From contig PLXC01000060.1 of assembly GCA_003151275.1 (NCBI GenBank), positions 77,098 to 141,097 of the forward strand: a DNA stretch of 64,000 bases, read 5' to 3'. Made by a program: the position numbers and the translations under genes. Within the stretch, counting starts at the first letter, position 1. Every line of letters starts with the position of its first letter. The stretch is from Candidatus Melainabacteria bacterium (lineage in GTDB: Bacteria > Cyanobacteriota > Vampirovibrionia > Obscuribacterales > Obscuribacteraceae). Below, one piece after another: positions 9,948 to 17,975 of this stretch. The notes below the pieces were generated by a model, which was not told the origin of the DNA, searched no databases, and was given only the letters and a program-made list of their open reading frames with translations.

Positions 9948-9989
9948 TTATCCAAGGATGGTCTATGCAGCGGGGCTGCTCGACTTATG
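9948..9989 (+). repeat. dispersed palindromic repeat, family A
   Basis: Contains AAGGATGGTCTATGCAGC, four G, then GCTGC-type pairing and CGACTTAT. GCAGC and GCTGC form the arms of a short hairpin. The same core recurs at 14734-14809, 19147-19245 and 63188-63228. Confidence 0.7.
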
Positions 9990-10173
9990 ACAACCAACAT
10001 TACGAGTGACGACGGTGTTCCGTATGCAAGAAGTTTACTAGGATATGCAACTTAAGATGGTTTTATTTTGCCATTGCTCCTGCAAAAAACTTTGAATTGC
10101 CCTGTGCATCACGATTTACTCTTCCTGGCCGGCAACTTAAATTGGCTTACTAATAGATGAGCCATTAAAGTGA

Positions 10174-11097
10174 ATGCCGCTCCCATATAATGACTTCGTG
10201 CAAACACGCTCACGATTCTCATTACAATTGTTCGCCTCCGTGCTGATTTCGCTGCTTGGCGGCGCGTTTACCGCAAACGTTGCAAACGCTGTGCCGCTTG
10301 GCAATTTTGCGCAACTAATGCAATCTGGCAAAACCTTCACCAGTGAAAAATCCTACTCTCAAGCAATCTCGACGTTTCAACAAGCGGTCGAGTTGAAGCC
10401 GGACAGCTGGGATGCGCATCTTGAATTGGGCAAAGCTTATTCTCGCGCCGGTGACTCAGATCGAGCCATGTCGGCCTTGTTTGATTCTTTGAAGTTGAAC
10501 TCGAAGAATGCTGAAACGCGCGCCGAATTGGCGGTAATTATGATGAAGCATGGCAGCTGGGACGAAGCAGGCGGACAATTGAAACAGGTACTTGATATGG
10601 TGCCTACCGATCACGCCGTGCGGGGCAACTACGGCATCTGTCTCGAGCAACTTGGCTACATAGACGCAGCCGCAGAGCAATTCGCGATCATCGTCAAGGC
10701 GCAACCGAAAAGCGTAGAGGCCATATACAATCTGGCGGTGGCCTTGCAGTTGAAAGGTCAAACTGAACAAGCGGCAGATGCATATAAGAAGACGATCGGC
10801 TTAGCTCCTAGTAACTCTCTTGCATATATGGGACTCGGTAAGTGCTTCTTAGCCAGGAAAGATTTTAAGAATGCTGCTTTAATAGAAAAGCGCGCCATTC
10901 AATTGTTTCCTAACAACCACTGGGCGTATCTGGCATTGGGAGACGCTTACAACGGTCTCGGGCAAAAGGGTGAGTCACTTGAGGCCTATCGCAAGGCAAT
11001 TCAAATCAGTCCCAAAGATCCTACTTGCCGCGCCGTGCTGACCAATCTTCTCAAACAAAAGACGGCTGCTTTACCAAGCGCGTTCACAACGAGGTAG
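10174..11097 (+). CDS. secreted TPR protein
   Basis: 307 residues. The N-terminus has a basic stretch followed by a hydrophobic core (LFASVLISLLGGAF) and ANA-type residues, consistent with a Sec signal peptide cleaved near residue ~35-38. The rest consists of about six tetratricopeptide repeats with the usual spacing of 34 residues (A/G at positions 8 and 20, P at 32), for example WDAHLELGKAYSRAGD and AIYNLAVALQLKGQ. TPR arrays bind other proteins; partners are unknown. It ends one base before the next TPR gene, so the two are almost certainly co-transcribed and may function together. A GTG at 10198 is a possible alternative start. Confidence 0.85.
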   Translation: MPLPYNDFVQTRSRFSLQLFASVLISLLGGAFTANVANAVPLGNFAQLMQSGKTFTSEKSYSQAISTFQQAVELKPDSWDAHLELGKAYSRAGDSDRAMSALFDSLKLNSKNAETRAELAVIMMKHGSWDEAGGQLKQVLDMVPTDHAVRGNYGICLEQLGYIDAAAEQFAIIVKAQPKSVEAIYNLAVALQLKGQTEQAADAYKKTIGLAPSNSLAYMGLGKCFLARKDFKNAALIEKRAIQLFPNNHWAYLALGDAYNGLGQKGESLEAYRKAIQISPKDPTCRAVLTNLLKQKTAALPSAFTTR

Positions 11098-11104
11098 TGT
11101 GCAA

Positions 11105-11926
11105 ATGAAATTAGGTTCGGTAAAAGCGCTGTTAGGGGCTCTTATTGTTTTGGCAATGGCAACACCAATTGCGATGGCAGCCAATGCCCAAGATGAAAAC
11201 GATATACAAAACGCGATCATCAGATTCAAAGCCGGCATCGCCGCCAATCCGAACAATCCCCAAACCCGACTAAGTCTTGGTCGCGCCTATCTCACGTCTG
11301 GCGACATTGATGGTGCGGCAGAACAATTCAAACAAGCAATAAAACTGAGTCCTGAAAATTCAGAAGGATATATGGGTTTAGCGCGCACTTTGATTCGCAA
11401 GAACGACGTCAAAGGATCTTTGGATGCTTTGAATAAAGCGGTGAAACTGGATCCTGAAAATTCCGATGTGCATTACAAACTTGGTCAGGTGCTAAACAGA
11501 GCGCAGCAAGTCGATGAATCTATTGCTGAATTCAGACAAGCAATCAAGCTCAATGGGCAGAATGCTGCGGCTCATCGTGACCTCGGCTCCTCGCTTGGAA
11601 TGAAAGGCGATCTAGACGGACAGATAGTAGAAGAGAAGAAAGCACTCGCTCTGGCACCAAATGACTCTGATGCCCTCTTTTATATAGGCACTGCATATGC
11701 GATGAAGGGTGATCAAAAAAATGCTCTGCCTAATTTGCAACGGAGTGTTGAGCTGGACAAAAAAAATCCTGAAGCATTTCGCATTTTGGCAGGCGTCACT
11801 GCCTCCGATGGGAAATTTCCTGAGGCTATCAAGTACGCGCAGACGGCCTGTGATCTAGCGCCCGACAACAAGCAATGTAAGACAACTTTGCAGAAGATCA
11901 AAGCTGCCTCCGATAAAGCTAAGTAG
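11105..11926 (+). CDS. secreted TPR protein
   Basis: 273 residues from ATG 11105 (GTG at 11099 adds two residues; GAGG at 11091 could serve either). A signal peptide is evident: MKLGSVKALLGALIVLAM followed by an AMAANA cleavage region. The mature protein is built of about six TPR units (for example NPQTRLSLGRAYLTSGDIDGA and DSDALFYIGTAYAMKGD). It resembles its upstream neighbour in architecture and is probably a tandem paralogue. Export to the periplasm or outer surface is inferred from the leader; the function is not. Confidence 0.86.
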   Translation: MKLGSVKALLGALIVLAMATPIAMAANAQDENDIQNAIIRFKAGIAANPNNPQTRLSLGRAYLTSGDIDGAAEQFKQAIKLSPENSEGYMGLARTLIRKNDVKGSLDALNKAVKLDPENSDVHYKLGQVLNRAQQVDESIAEFRQAIKLNGQNAAAHRDLGSSLGMKGDLDGQIVEEKKALALAPNDSDALFYIGTAYAMKGDQKNALPNLQRSVELDKKNPEAFRILAGVTASDGKFPEAIKYAQTACDLAPDNKQCKTTLQKIKAASDKAK

Positions 11927-12234
11927 CAACCTTCAACAAATTCTTATATGTATGCGCAGAACATTATGGGGTATCTTTTGGCAGGAGCAGCTGGGGTACT
12001 GGCAACCCTTCTCAGTAATCATGGGCTGGCTCTATTACTGTAAAAAGCTTAAAGACATAAGGCGTTTAGTACCTTGCAAATAGAGTAGATACGCTCTAAC
12101 ATTACCGGAACGATGACAAAAGGACCACTTGTAGTGGCGCAAGTTCGCTTCGTTAAGCGCTTTCACGAGCAAGTCCTGTTTCCATCGATTGTATATACAA
12201 ACATTTAAAGACCTACATACGAGGTTCACGAGCT
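11927..12234. other. intergenic region upstream of ftsZ
   Basis: 308 bases. It holds a 31-codon hydrophobic reading frame on the plus strand (11948-12043) without a ribosome binding site, and presumably the ftsZ promoter. No strong hairpin, repeat or RNA gene was recognised. Confidence 0.4.
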
Positions 12235-13392
12235 GTGCTTGACCGATCGGAAAAAACCGACAAGAACAACAGATTGGATGTAAAAGCCAACATCAAAGTA
12301 ATTGGCGTCGGCGGTGCTGGCTCCAATGCTACTAATAGGATGATTGCGGCCGGGTTGAATGGAGTTGAGTTTTGGTCTTGCAATACAGACGCTCAAGCTC
12401 TCGATCTGGCGTCTGCAAAAAACCGCTTGCAGATCGGAAGCAAGCTCACTCGGGGACTCGGAGCCGGCGGCAATCCAAGCATTGGCACCAAAGCAGCGGA
12501 AGAAAGTCGCGAAGAGATCGCAGCAGCACTGCAAGGTGCTGACATGGTCTTCATCGCAGCTGGCATGGGTGGTGGTACCGGAACCGGTGCTGCACCAATC
12601 GTTGCTGAAATTGCCAGAGAGCAAGGTGCACTGACAGTAGGCGTAGTTTCTCGACCATTTCTTTTCGAGGGCAAACGCCGCAGCAATCAAGCTGACCATG
12701 GCATCAACGAAATCAAGTCACGAGTCGATACGCTAATCGTTATTCCAAACCAACGATTACTCGAAGTTGTTGACCATCGCGCTTCCATGCAAGAAGCATT
12801 CGTCGAAGCTGACAAAGTATTGATGCAAGGTGTGCAGGGTATCTCAGATATCATCACAGTGCCTGGATTGATCAACGTCGACTTTGCCGACGTCAAAGCG
12901 GTCATGCAAACAGCAGGATCAGCATTGATGGGCGTAGGCAGAGCAACTGGTGAAGGCAGAGCTGTAGAAGCAGCTCGCAATGCCATCAACAGCCCATTGC
13001 TTGAGACCACCATAGATGGTGCCTCCGGAGTGATCTTCAGTGTTACCGGTGGACCAGACCTGACATTGCACGAAGTGCAAGAAGCTGCCAATGTGATCTA
13101 CTCCGCGGTTTCCGACGATGCCAACATCATCTTCGGCGCTGTTCTCGATGATAGATTGCATGGTGAAGTGCTGATCACTGTGATCGCCACTGGGTTCGAC
13201 ATGATTTCCCAAAACCCGCCCTTTCCCAGGCAATCCCAAGTAGCAACACCACCTGTGGTTAGACAACAAATTCAACAAGACCGTCCTCCAGCCGCAAGTA
13301 ACACCAACGCAAACGGCAAGGATGAATACAAAAAGATCGCCAGCGATCTTCTAGATATTCCGGAATTTTTGAGAGCAAGAAACGGACGCTAA
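12235..13392 (+). CDS. ftsZ: cell division protein FtsZ
   Basis: 385 residues, GTG start at 12235. FtsZ is the tubulin-like GTPase that polymerises into the division ring. The nucleotide-binding [18 protein letters not shown], the tubulin signature [10 protein letters not shown] and the T7 loop NVDFADV are all intact. After the globular domain (~330 residues) comes a short Gln/Asn-rich linker and a C-terminal peptide [14 protein letters not shown], matching the conserved tail that binds FtsA/ZipA/SepF-type partners. The gene stands alone rather than in a dcw cluster, flanked by TPR genes and mtnA, so expression is probably from its own promoter in the 308-base upstream region. Confidence 0.98.
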   Translation: MLDRSEKTDKNNRLDVKANIKVIGVGGAGSNATNRMIAAGLNGVEFWSCNTDAQALDLASAKNRLQIGSKLTRGLGAGGNPSIGTKAAEESREEIAAALQGADMVFIAAGMGGGTGTGAAPIVAEIAREQGALTVGVVSRPFLFEGKRRSNQADHGINEIKSRVDTLIVIPNQRLLEVVDHRASMQEAFVEADKVLMQGVQGISDIITVPGLINVDFADVKAVMQTAGSALMGVGRATGEGRAVEAARNAINSPLLETTIDGASGVIFSVTGGPDLTLHEVQEAANVIYSAVSDDANIIFGAVLDDRLHGEVLITVIATGFDMISQNPPFPRQSQVATPPVVRQQIQQDRPPAASNTNANGKDEYKKIASDLLDIPEFLRARNGR

Positions 13393-13421
13393 GTCCGACT
13401 CCAATCGAAAAAAAATAATTG

Positions 13422-13453
13422 ATGGCGCTGTAAGCTTTTGCTCGCAGCGCCAT
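13422..13453. terminator. hairpin after ftsZ
   Basis: ATGGCGCTG at 13422-13430 pairs perfectly with CAGCGCCAT at 13445-13453. The run of eight A precedes it on the plus strand, so on the plus strand there is no classical U tract; the element would be a better intrinsic terminator for minus-strand transcription, yet no minus-strand gene lies there. It may still block or stabilise the ftsZ transcript end. Confidence 0.5.
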
Positions 13454-13487
13454 TATCCTAGGATATGCTTTAAGCACTACATCCCTA

Positions 13488-14624
13488 ATGTCCAGCCGAA
13501 TACAACCACTTCGTGCCGAGAAAACAATGACAGTTAAATCGTCCGAACAACTTGACATAGGTGTTCTGCCTCTAGTCCTGGTAGGCGAGAAAGTGATGCT
13601 GGTCGACCAGCGGCATTTGCCAAACAAATTCGAGATGTTTGATGCAACATCGTTGGATAACATGTGTTTTGCTATCACTGATATGGTCGTAAGAGGCGCG
13701 CCGTCTATTGGAGTTGCGGCTGCTTTCGGTTTAGGATGCGAGGCAGTCCGGTTGAGTAAAAAGAGCCGCAATAAGGCTGACTTTCTAAAACGGTTGGACG
13801 AGGCGCGCTTACGCTTGCAACAGACTCGACCTACGGCAGTCAATCTGCGCTGGGCGACTGACAAATTATTCGACGAAGTAGTAGAGAACAGCAAAACATA
13901 TCCGGATGTTCACACCATGGCAGAAACTGCCATGAATTGCGCCAAAAGAATATTGGAAGAACATATCGACACCAATCGCATACTTAGTGAATTTGGCGCC
14001 GAGCTGATTCAACCAAACTCGGCGATCATGACCCACTGCAATGCCGGGTCACTCGCCACTTGTGGATGGGGCACCGCTCTTGGTGTCATTCGCTCAGCCG
14101 CTAAAAATGGTTTAAACCCCTCAGTCTATGTGGACGAGACTAGACCTCGCAATCAAGGCTCCAAGCTGACCGTTTGGGAATTGCATCAGGACAAGATTCC
14201 GGCCACCTTAGTTTGCGATTCGATGTCCGGACATTTGATGTCCGACGGCAAAGTGCAAATAGTGATTACCGGCGCGGATCGCATCGCAGCCAATGGGGAT
14301 TCAGCAAACAAGATTGGCACCTATAATTTGGCGGTGGTTGCCAATTACCACGACGTGCCTTTCTACATTGCTGCCCCTATTTCGACAATAGACGCCAGCA
14401 TTCAAACAGGCAAAAGTATTCCGATAGAGGAAAGACATCCTTCCGAAGTCACCAGTTTCGGTGGCGTCAGCACAAGTATGGAAGGTGTGAATGTCTATAA
14501 TCCCGCTTTCGATGTCACGCCAGCAAAACTCATTGCCGGTATCATTACGGAGTGCGGCGTGCTTCGCCCACCTTATGAGCAGTCAATCGCGCTTGCGCTG
14601 AAGCAAAAAGATGCAACTCTTTAG
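13488..14624 (+). CDS. mtnA: S-methyl-5-thioribose-1-phosphate isomerase
   Basis: 378 residues. MtnA converts methylthioribose-1-phosphate to methylthioribulose-1-phosphate in methionine salvage. It belongs to the eIF2B-related fold; visible family blocks are LVDQRHLP, MVVRGAPSIGVAAAFG, MTHCNAGSLATCGWGTALGVI (with the catalytic Cys), VYVDETRPRNQGSKLT and VITGADRIAANGDSANKIGTY (catalytic Asp). Length is slightly above the usual ~345. The ATG at 13527, preceded by GAGAAAA, may be the true start and would remove 13 residues. No other salvage gene is adjacent. Confidence 0.95.
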   Translation: MSSRIQPLRAEKTMTVKSSEQLDIGVLPLVLVGEKVMLVDQRHLPNKFEMFDATSLDNMCFAITDMVVRGAPSIGVAAAFGLGCEAVRLSKKSRNKADFLKRLDEARLRLQQTRPTAVNLRWATDKLFDEVVENSKTYPDVHTMAETAMNCAKRILEEHIDTNRILSEFGAELIQPNSAIMTHCNAGSLATCGWGTALGVIRSAAKNGLNPSVYVDETRPRNQGSKLTVWELHQDKIPATLVCDSMSGHLMSDGKVQIVITGADRIAANGDSANKIGTYNLAVVANYHDVPFYIAAPISTIDASIQTGKSIPIEERHPSEVTSFGGVSTSMEGVNVYNPAFDVTPAKLIAGIITECGVLRPPYEQSIALALKQKDATL

Positions 14625-14718
14625 TGGGAAATTGGGGACTATCCAGGGCGCAGCGCTTGGAGCCGGAGAGTGGAAGTTGCGATAAACTAAAATCGTAGCC
14701 TTGAGAAGGAAGTTGAAA

Positions 14719-15276
14719 ATGAGACATTTCAAGTTATCCGAGGATAGTCTAGGCAGCATGCTGCCCGACTTATCCGAGCATAGTTTATTCAGCAAGCTGC
14801 TCGACTTAAGCAAATTACTCTTTGTCACTGTGATCTGTGTCACGGGAATCAGCATCGTTCAGGCAAACGCAGCTCCAACTGCCGCATCGGTAAAGTCCAA
14901 AACGGGGACAACGGTGACCAAGACAGGCTCGAACATTCTTTCAACTACGACAGAATCGAAAACCGCGTCTTATAACGCAAAGGCGCTTCACAGGCTCGAT
15001 TTCAAGGTGGTGGGTAAGAGTTGCGCAGTCTGCCTTTTAAATATTCAAAAACGAGTTAGCACCGTACCAGGTGCCATTAAGGCAGCAGTTCAATTGCAGT
15101 CGCCATACGCCGCTGTAATTCTCTTCGATTCATCCAAGACTAGCCAGAAAATATTGCTGGACAAAGCGAAGGAAGGCCTGCCCGAGGTCAAATTCGAAGC
15201 GATCGAAGACACCCCGATCGAGAAGCTACCGGGAGTATTGGTGCCAAAAATTGGCAATACAGTTTTGACTAATTGA
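14719..15276 (+). CDS. exported HMA-like protein whose leader is encoded by repeat DNA
   Basis: 185 residues from the ATG at 14719, supported by GAAGGAAG about eight bases upstream. The leader contains a hydrophobic core (LLFVTVICVTGISIV) and ANA, so a signal peptide cleaved near ~50 is likely. Residues ~90-160 resemble a heavy-metal-associated (HMA) ferredoxin-like domain with GKSCAVC in place of the usual GMTCxxC, giving Cys at ~101 and ~104. The unusual feature is that codons ~6-31 are two consecutive copies of the dispersed family-A repeat, which encode the related peptides LSEDSLGSMLPD and LSEHSLFSKLLD. Periplasmic metal binding is an inference from the CxxC. Confidence 0.78.
   Translation: MRHFKLSEDSLGSMLPDLSEHSLFSKLLDLSKLLFVTVICVTGISIVQANAAPTAASVKSKTGTTVTKTGSNILSTTTESKTASYNAKALHRLDFKVVGKSCAVCLLNIQKRVSTVPGAIKAAVQLQSPYAAVILFDSSKTSQKILLDKAKEGLPEVKFEAIEDTPIEKLPGVLVPKIGNTVLTN
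14734..14809 (+). repeat. two tandem family-A repeats inside a coding sequence
   Basis: 14734-14771 carries the full core, including the perfect palindrome GCAGCATGCTGC and CCCGACTTAT; 14770-14809 is a second, more diverged copy (AGCATAGTTTATTCAGCAAGC and so on). Both are in frame with the HMA-like gene. Confidence 0.82.
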
Positions 15277-15389
15277 AGGCTGATTAGCGCACGCGAGTTT
15301 AGCCACAGCCCATGCCAAAGTCCGCCTTATGTCTTGATTGCTAGCTTAAGCAATTAGGACGCCTCGCATCTGCGCAATTCGGACGCAAT

Positions 15390-15490
15390 CAAACAGATCG
15401 CCATGCAATCAGGCAGTTGGCGTACGAAATCAGGATAATTCGCCTACGAAATCAGGGCAGTTCATCTGGCAATTATGGCAGTTCGCCTAC
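15390..15490. repeat. degenerate short tandem repeats at the end of a TadE-like gene
   Basis: Units containing CGCCTACGAAATCAGG or variants (GGCGTACGAAATCAGGAT, CGCCTACGATTGGC, GGCAGTTC) recur three to four times. The last unit overlaps the end of the minus-strand TadE-like reading frame (stop at 15473). Confidence 0.55.
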
Positions 15491-15892
15491 GATTGGCTCG
15501 GTTGCTTGCGCATTGAAAGCGACAGCTGAATTTCCGATAAATGGAACCGGCACAGGCAACGTACAGGTGATCGTTGTTTTGCAGGTCACCATTCCAGGGT
15601 TGAGGTATAGGGGGCTTCCGCTGGCAGCACTAAATGCGGCTTTCGTGAGCAGGTTAGAACTTTTCTGATTTGTGTAAACGCTTTGGGCAGCTGCGGTGGC
15701 TAGTGCGCCCTGAGGATATTCAGCCGCTGCTCTGGCGCATGCTTTTGCCAATTTATCGTTTTCAGTTTGGGCAACAACCATGGCGGCAACATCTACCAGA
15801 AATAAAACGATTGGGATAAGCAGAATCAAACCCGCAGCCGTTTCAACAATGCTGCTGCCTTTTCGTCTTCTTAAATCAACGAGCCTGGACAT
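15473..15892 (-). CDS. TadE-like pseudopilin/assembly protein
   Basis: 139 residues from ATG 15892, chosen because GAGGT lies about nine bases upstream (the ATG at 15901 is too close to it). The N-terminus has the TadE pattern: basic residues RRRKGSSIVE, then one long hydrophobic segment (AAGLILLIPIVLFLVDVAAM). The rest is a small extracytoplasmic domain with one Cys pair. TadE/TadF proteins are prepilin-like parts of Flp/tight-adherence pili. It lies 25 bases downstream of a second TadE-like gene, so both are likely co-transcribed; no tad ATPase or platform gene is in the window. Confidence 0.82.
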   Translation of the reverse strand: MSRLVDLRRRKGSSIVETAAGLILLIPIVLFLVDVAAMVVAQTENDKLAKACARAAAEYPQGALATAAAQSVYTNQKSSNLLTKAAFSAASGSPLYLNPGMVTCKTTITCTLPVPVPFIGNSAVAFNAQATEPIVGELP

Positions 15893-15917
15893 TTCCCTCA
15901 TTACCTCTTATTAAAAA

Positions 15918-16406
15918 CTATTGGATGCCCTTCTCTTCTTGCGGCCGTTCAGCAGAATAAGTGAAAATCACTGGTTTGTTCAGCCCTTCCACCTTCATAA
16001 AGAACGGGATTGGAAGAAACGGTTGGACCAGAACGCTGGTGGAGACTGTGGTGGAGCTCGCCCCATTAGGAGGGACAGGGACAGGGTTAGGGGGAGGGAT
16101 AGGGTACGCGAACGTGATGGTGTTGGTGACGCTGCCGGAATTGGCGCCGATAAACTTGGCTAAGCCCGTGTTGGCCCAAGCAGCGGTTGCGTCACCTGCT
16201 GCCGAACCCGCACCACTGGCAACGCTTGGGATGCGGCAAGCGACTTCCCGCACGACAAGGTGGTTGCAATACCAACCTGCGGCATACGCAAGTCCAAGGT
16301 AGAGCAAGTCGAGCATCGGAATCAAGATGACGATAAAGATGACTACCAATGCCGGAGCTAGTTCGACGGTTCCAGAACCGCCCTTTCTATTTCGGTAAAA
16401 CTTCAT
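15918..16406 (-). CDS. TadE-like pseudopilin/assembly protein
   Basis: 162 residues from ATG 16406, with GGGAGTGCAAG upstream; the frame remains open to 16532 but that extension is hydrophilic and lacks homology features. The TadE pattern is clear: RNRKGGSGTVELAPALVV, Glu at the +5-like position, and a hydrophobic helix (VVIFIVILIPMLDLLYLGLAY). The extracytoplasmic part is Ala/Gly-rich with a Pro-rich segment (YPIPPPNPVPVPPNG). First gene of a two-gene TadE-like unit. The two proteins are paralogous and may form a minor-pilin pair, analogous to TadE-TadF. Confidence 0.8.
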   Translation of the reverse strand: MKFYRNRKGGSGTVELAPALVVIFIVILIPMLDLLYLGLAYAAGWYCNHLVVREVACRIPSVASGAGSAAGDATAAWANTGLAKFIGANSGSVTNTITFAYPIPPPNPVPVPPNGASSTTVSTSVLVQPFLPIPFFMKVEGLNKPVIFTYSAERPQEEKGIQ

Positions 16407-16701
16407 CTTGCACTCCCACCGATTGTCTTTAATTGCTCTGTCACAGGTTACCGGTTTGCTCCGTTCATCCCTTGAGAGCTCTGTTGCTTCTGAAGATGTG
16501 AAGAAATCTAAAGGTATTTTCATTATACCCATGGCAAATGGGGTTAAGCACCCACTGCATTATGATGTCAAACAAACTAAGTGCATGTGCAACAGTGCAA
16601 GAGGCTAGAATTGAGGTCTTGTTTGTGGCCCATCCACGGCGCCGTCAGCAAATTATTAACGTATTATAATTAAGCTCATCAGTGAGAACAAGAGACCCGC
16701 C

Positions 16702-17952
16702 TTGAAACATAACATTTTTCCATTCGGCGCCATTTTTCTTTCCCTCTTCGCGGCAGCATCATGCGCCTACCCAGTCTGTAGTCAGAACGCGACATCGAAC
16801 GGCGAAATTTTGACTAGGATTCTCAAGGACAACGAGACAAAACACCCAACAGACACCACGATAGCTCAGATCCAAGCGATCCTGGACAAAGATCCGAAGA
16901 ACTATTACGCCCGGCTGGTCATGGGTAATACGCTCGATCGAGTTGGATTGCCGATGCAGGCGATCGAGCAGTATCAGTTAGCGGTGCAATATGGACCCAA
17001 CAGTTCAAAGGCGATCATCGTGTTGGTCAAAGCGCAAATCAGCGTCGGTCAGAAAGAAGCCGCGATGCGGCTCTTGCAAGAAGCGAACAAAAGATTTCCT
17101 CACGATCGAGAAATAACATATTGGGTCGGAAATTATTTTCTCTCTAAAGGTGACATCAGAGCAGCAGAGGAATATTTCAACAAAGCGCAGGTTGGTGGCA
17201 GCAGAATTTTCGGCATGTCCACTGCCCGAGCAGAGATCAAAATAAGGCAGAGAATTTGGCCGGCGGCAATCGTACTTGCTAATGTGGATCTGGCAGAGAA
17301 TCCGAACTATCCACTAGCTAACGCGGTCAAAGGTCTGGCCTTATTCGGCATGCACAAATTCAAAGAAGCAAACCCCTATTTGAAAGTGGCCTTCGAAAAT
17401 TATCCTTTGAAAGAAGAGTATGCAAAGGAATTCGCAGAGACATGTTTGTTTTATGGAGACACCAAGTCAGCGTTGGAACCAGCTATGGTGGCAGTTGCAG
17501 TCTCTAGCAAGAACGGTGGCGTCGATGCGGAAAGCAAATGGTTATTGAATTACATCATCGGGCGGTTGCCGTTCAGTTACGTCAAACAGCAAGTGCCAAC
17601 AATTATGGACAAGGTTGAAAAACCCATAAATAATGCGGCAATGCACTTGGCCTTCGGTGAGGTCTTTGACGCCAACGGTTATCACGATTTAGCCGTCACC
17701 CAGTTTTATCGCTCTTATCAACTTGACCCAGCTCAAGCTTCTGTTGCCTATAAACTGGCAAACGATTTAGAACTGTATTTTCAGAAATATGATGATGCGA
17801 TTTTTTATCTGTCAAAAGCACATGCGCTCAGTCCGAAGGATTCAGAAATTGCCGACAGATTGGAAAGATTGCAAAACAGACTACCGGGACGCAATGCTGA
17901 TTTAGCGTGGCAGTTGAAAGACTTACTGAGATCACAACGTTCTCCGATCTAA
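16702..17952 (+). CDS. secreted TPR protein
   Basis: 416 residues, TTG start at 16702 with a purine-rich but weak upstream region (GAGAACAAGAGA). The leader KHNIFPFGAIFLSLFAAASCAYPVCSQ fits a signal peptide; the Cys in AASC could also be a lipobox (AAS-C), making it a lipoprotein, but the match is weak. About eight TPR-like helical pairs follow (for example YYARLVMGNTLDRVGLP, ITYWVGNYFLSKGD, AHALSPKDSEIADRLERL). It ends 23 bases before the Rieske oxygenase gene on the same strand, so they may be co-transcribed by chance of layout; no functional link is evident. Confidence 0.82.
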   Translation: MKHNIFPFGAIFLSLFAAASCAYPVCSQNATSNGEILTRILKDNETKHPTDTTIAQIQAILDKDPKNYYARLVMGNTLDRVGLPMQAIEQYQLAVQYGPNSSKAIIVLVKAQISVGQKEAAMRLLQEANKRFPHDREITYWVGNYFLSKGDIRAAEEYFNKAQVGGSRIFGMSTARAEIKIRQRIWPAAIVLANVDLAENPNYPLANAVKGLALFGMHKFKEANPYLKVAFENYPLKEEYAKEFAETCLFYGDTKSALEPAMVAVAVSSKNGGVDAESKWLLNYIIGRLPFSYVKQQVPTIMDKVEKPINNAAMHLAFGEVFDANGYHDLAVTQFYRSYQLDPAQASVAYKLANDLELYFQKYDDAIFYLSKAHALSPKDSEIADRLERLQNRLPGRNADLAWQLKDLLRSQRSPI

Positions 17953-17975
17953 GCGGCTGAACATCGGAGTGTCTT

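Noticed and set aside
11948..12043. 31-codon hydrophobic reading frame (MYAQNIMGYLLAGAAG and so on) upstream of ftsZ
   Set aside because: It looks like a small membrane peptide but there is no ribosome binding site and nothing else to support it.
12035..12229. 64-codon minus-strand frame before ftsZ
   Set aside because: No ribosome binding site and no protein-like character; overlaps the expected ftsZ promoter region.
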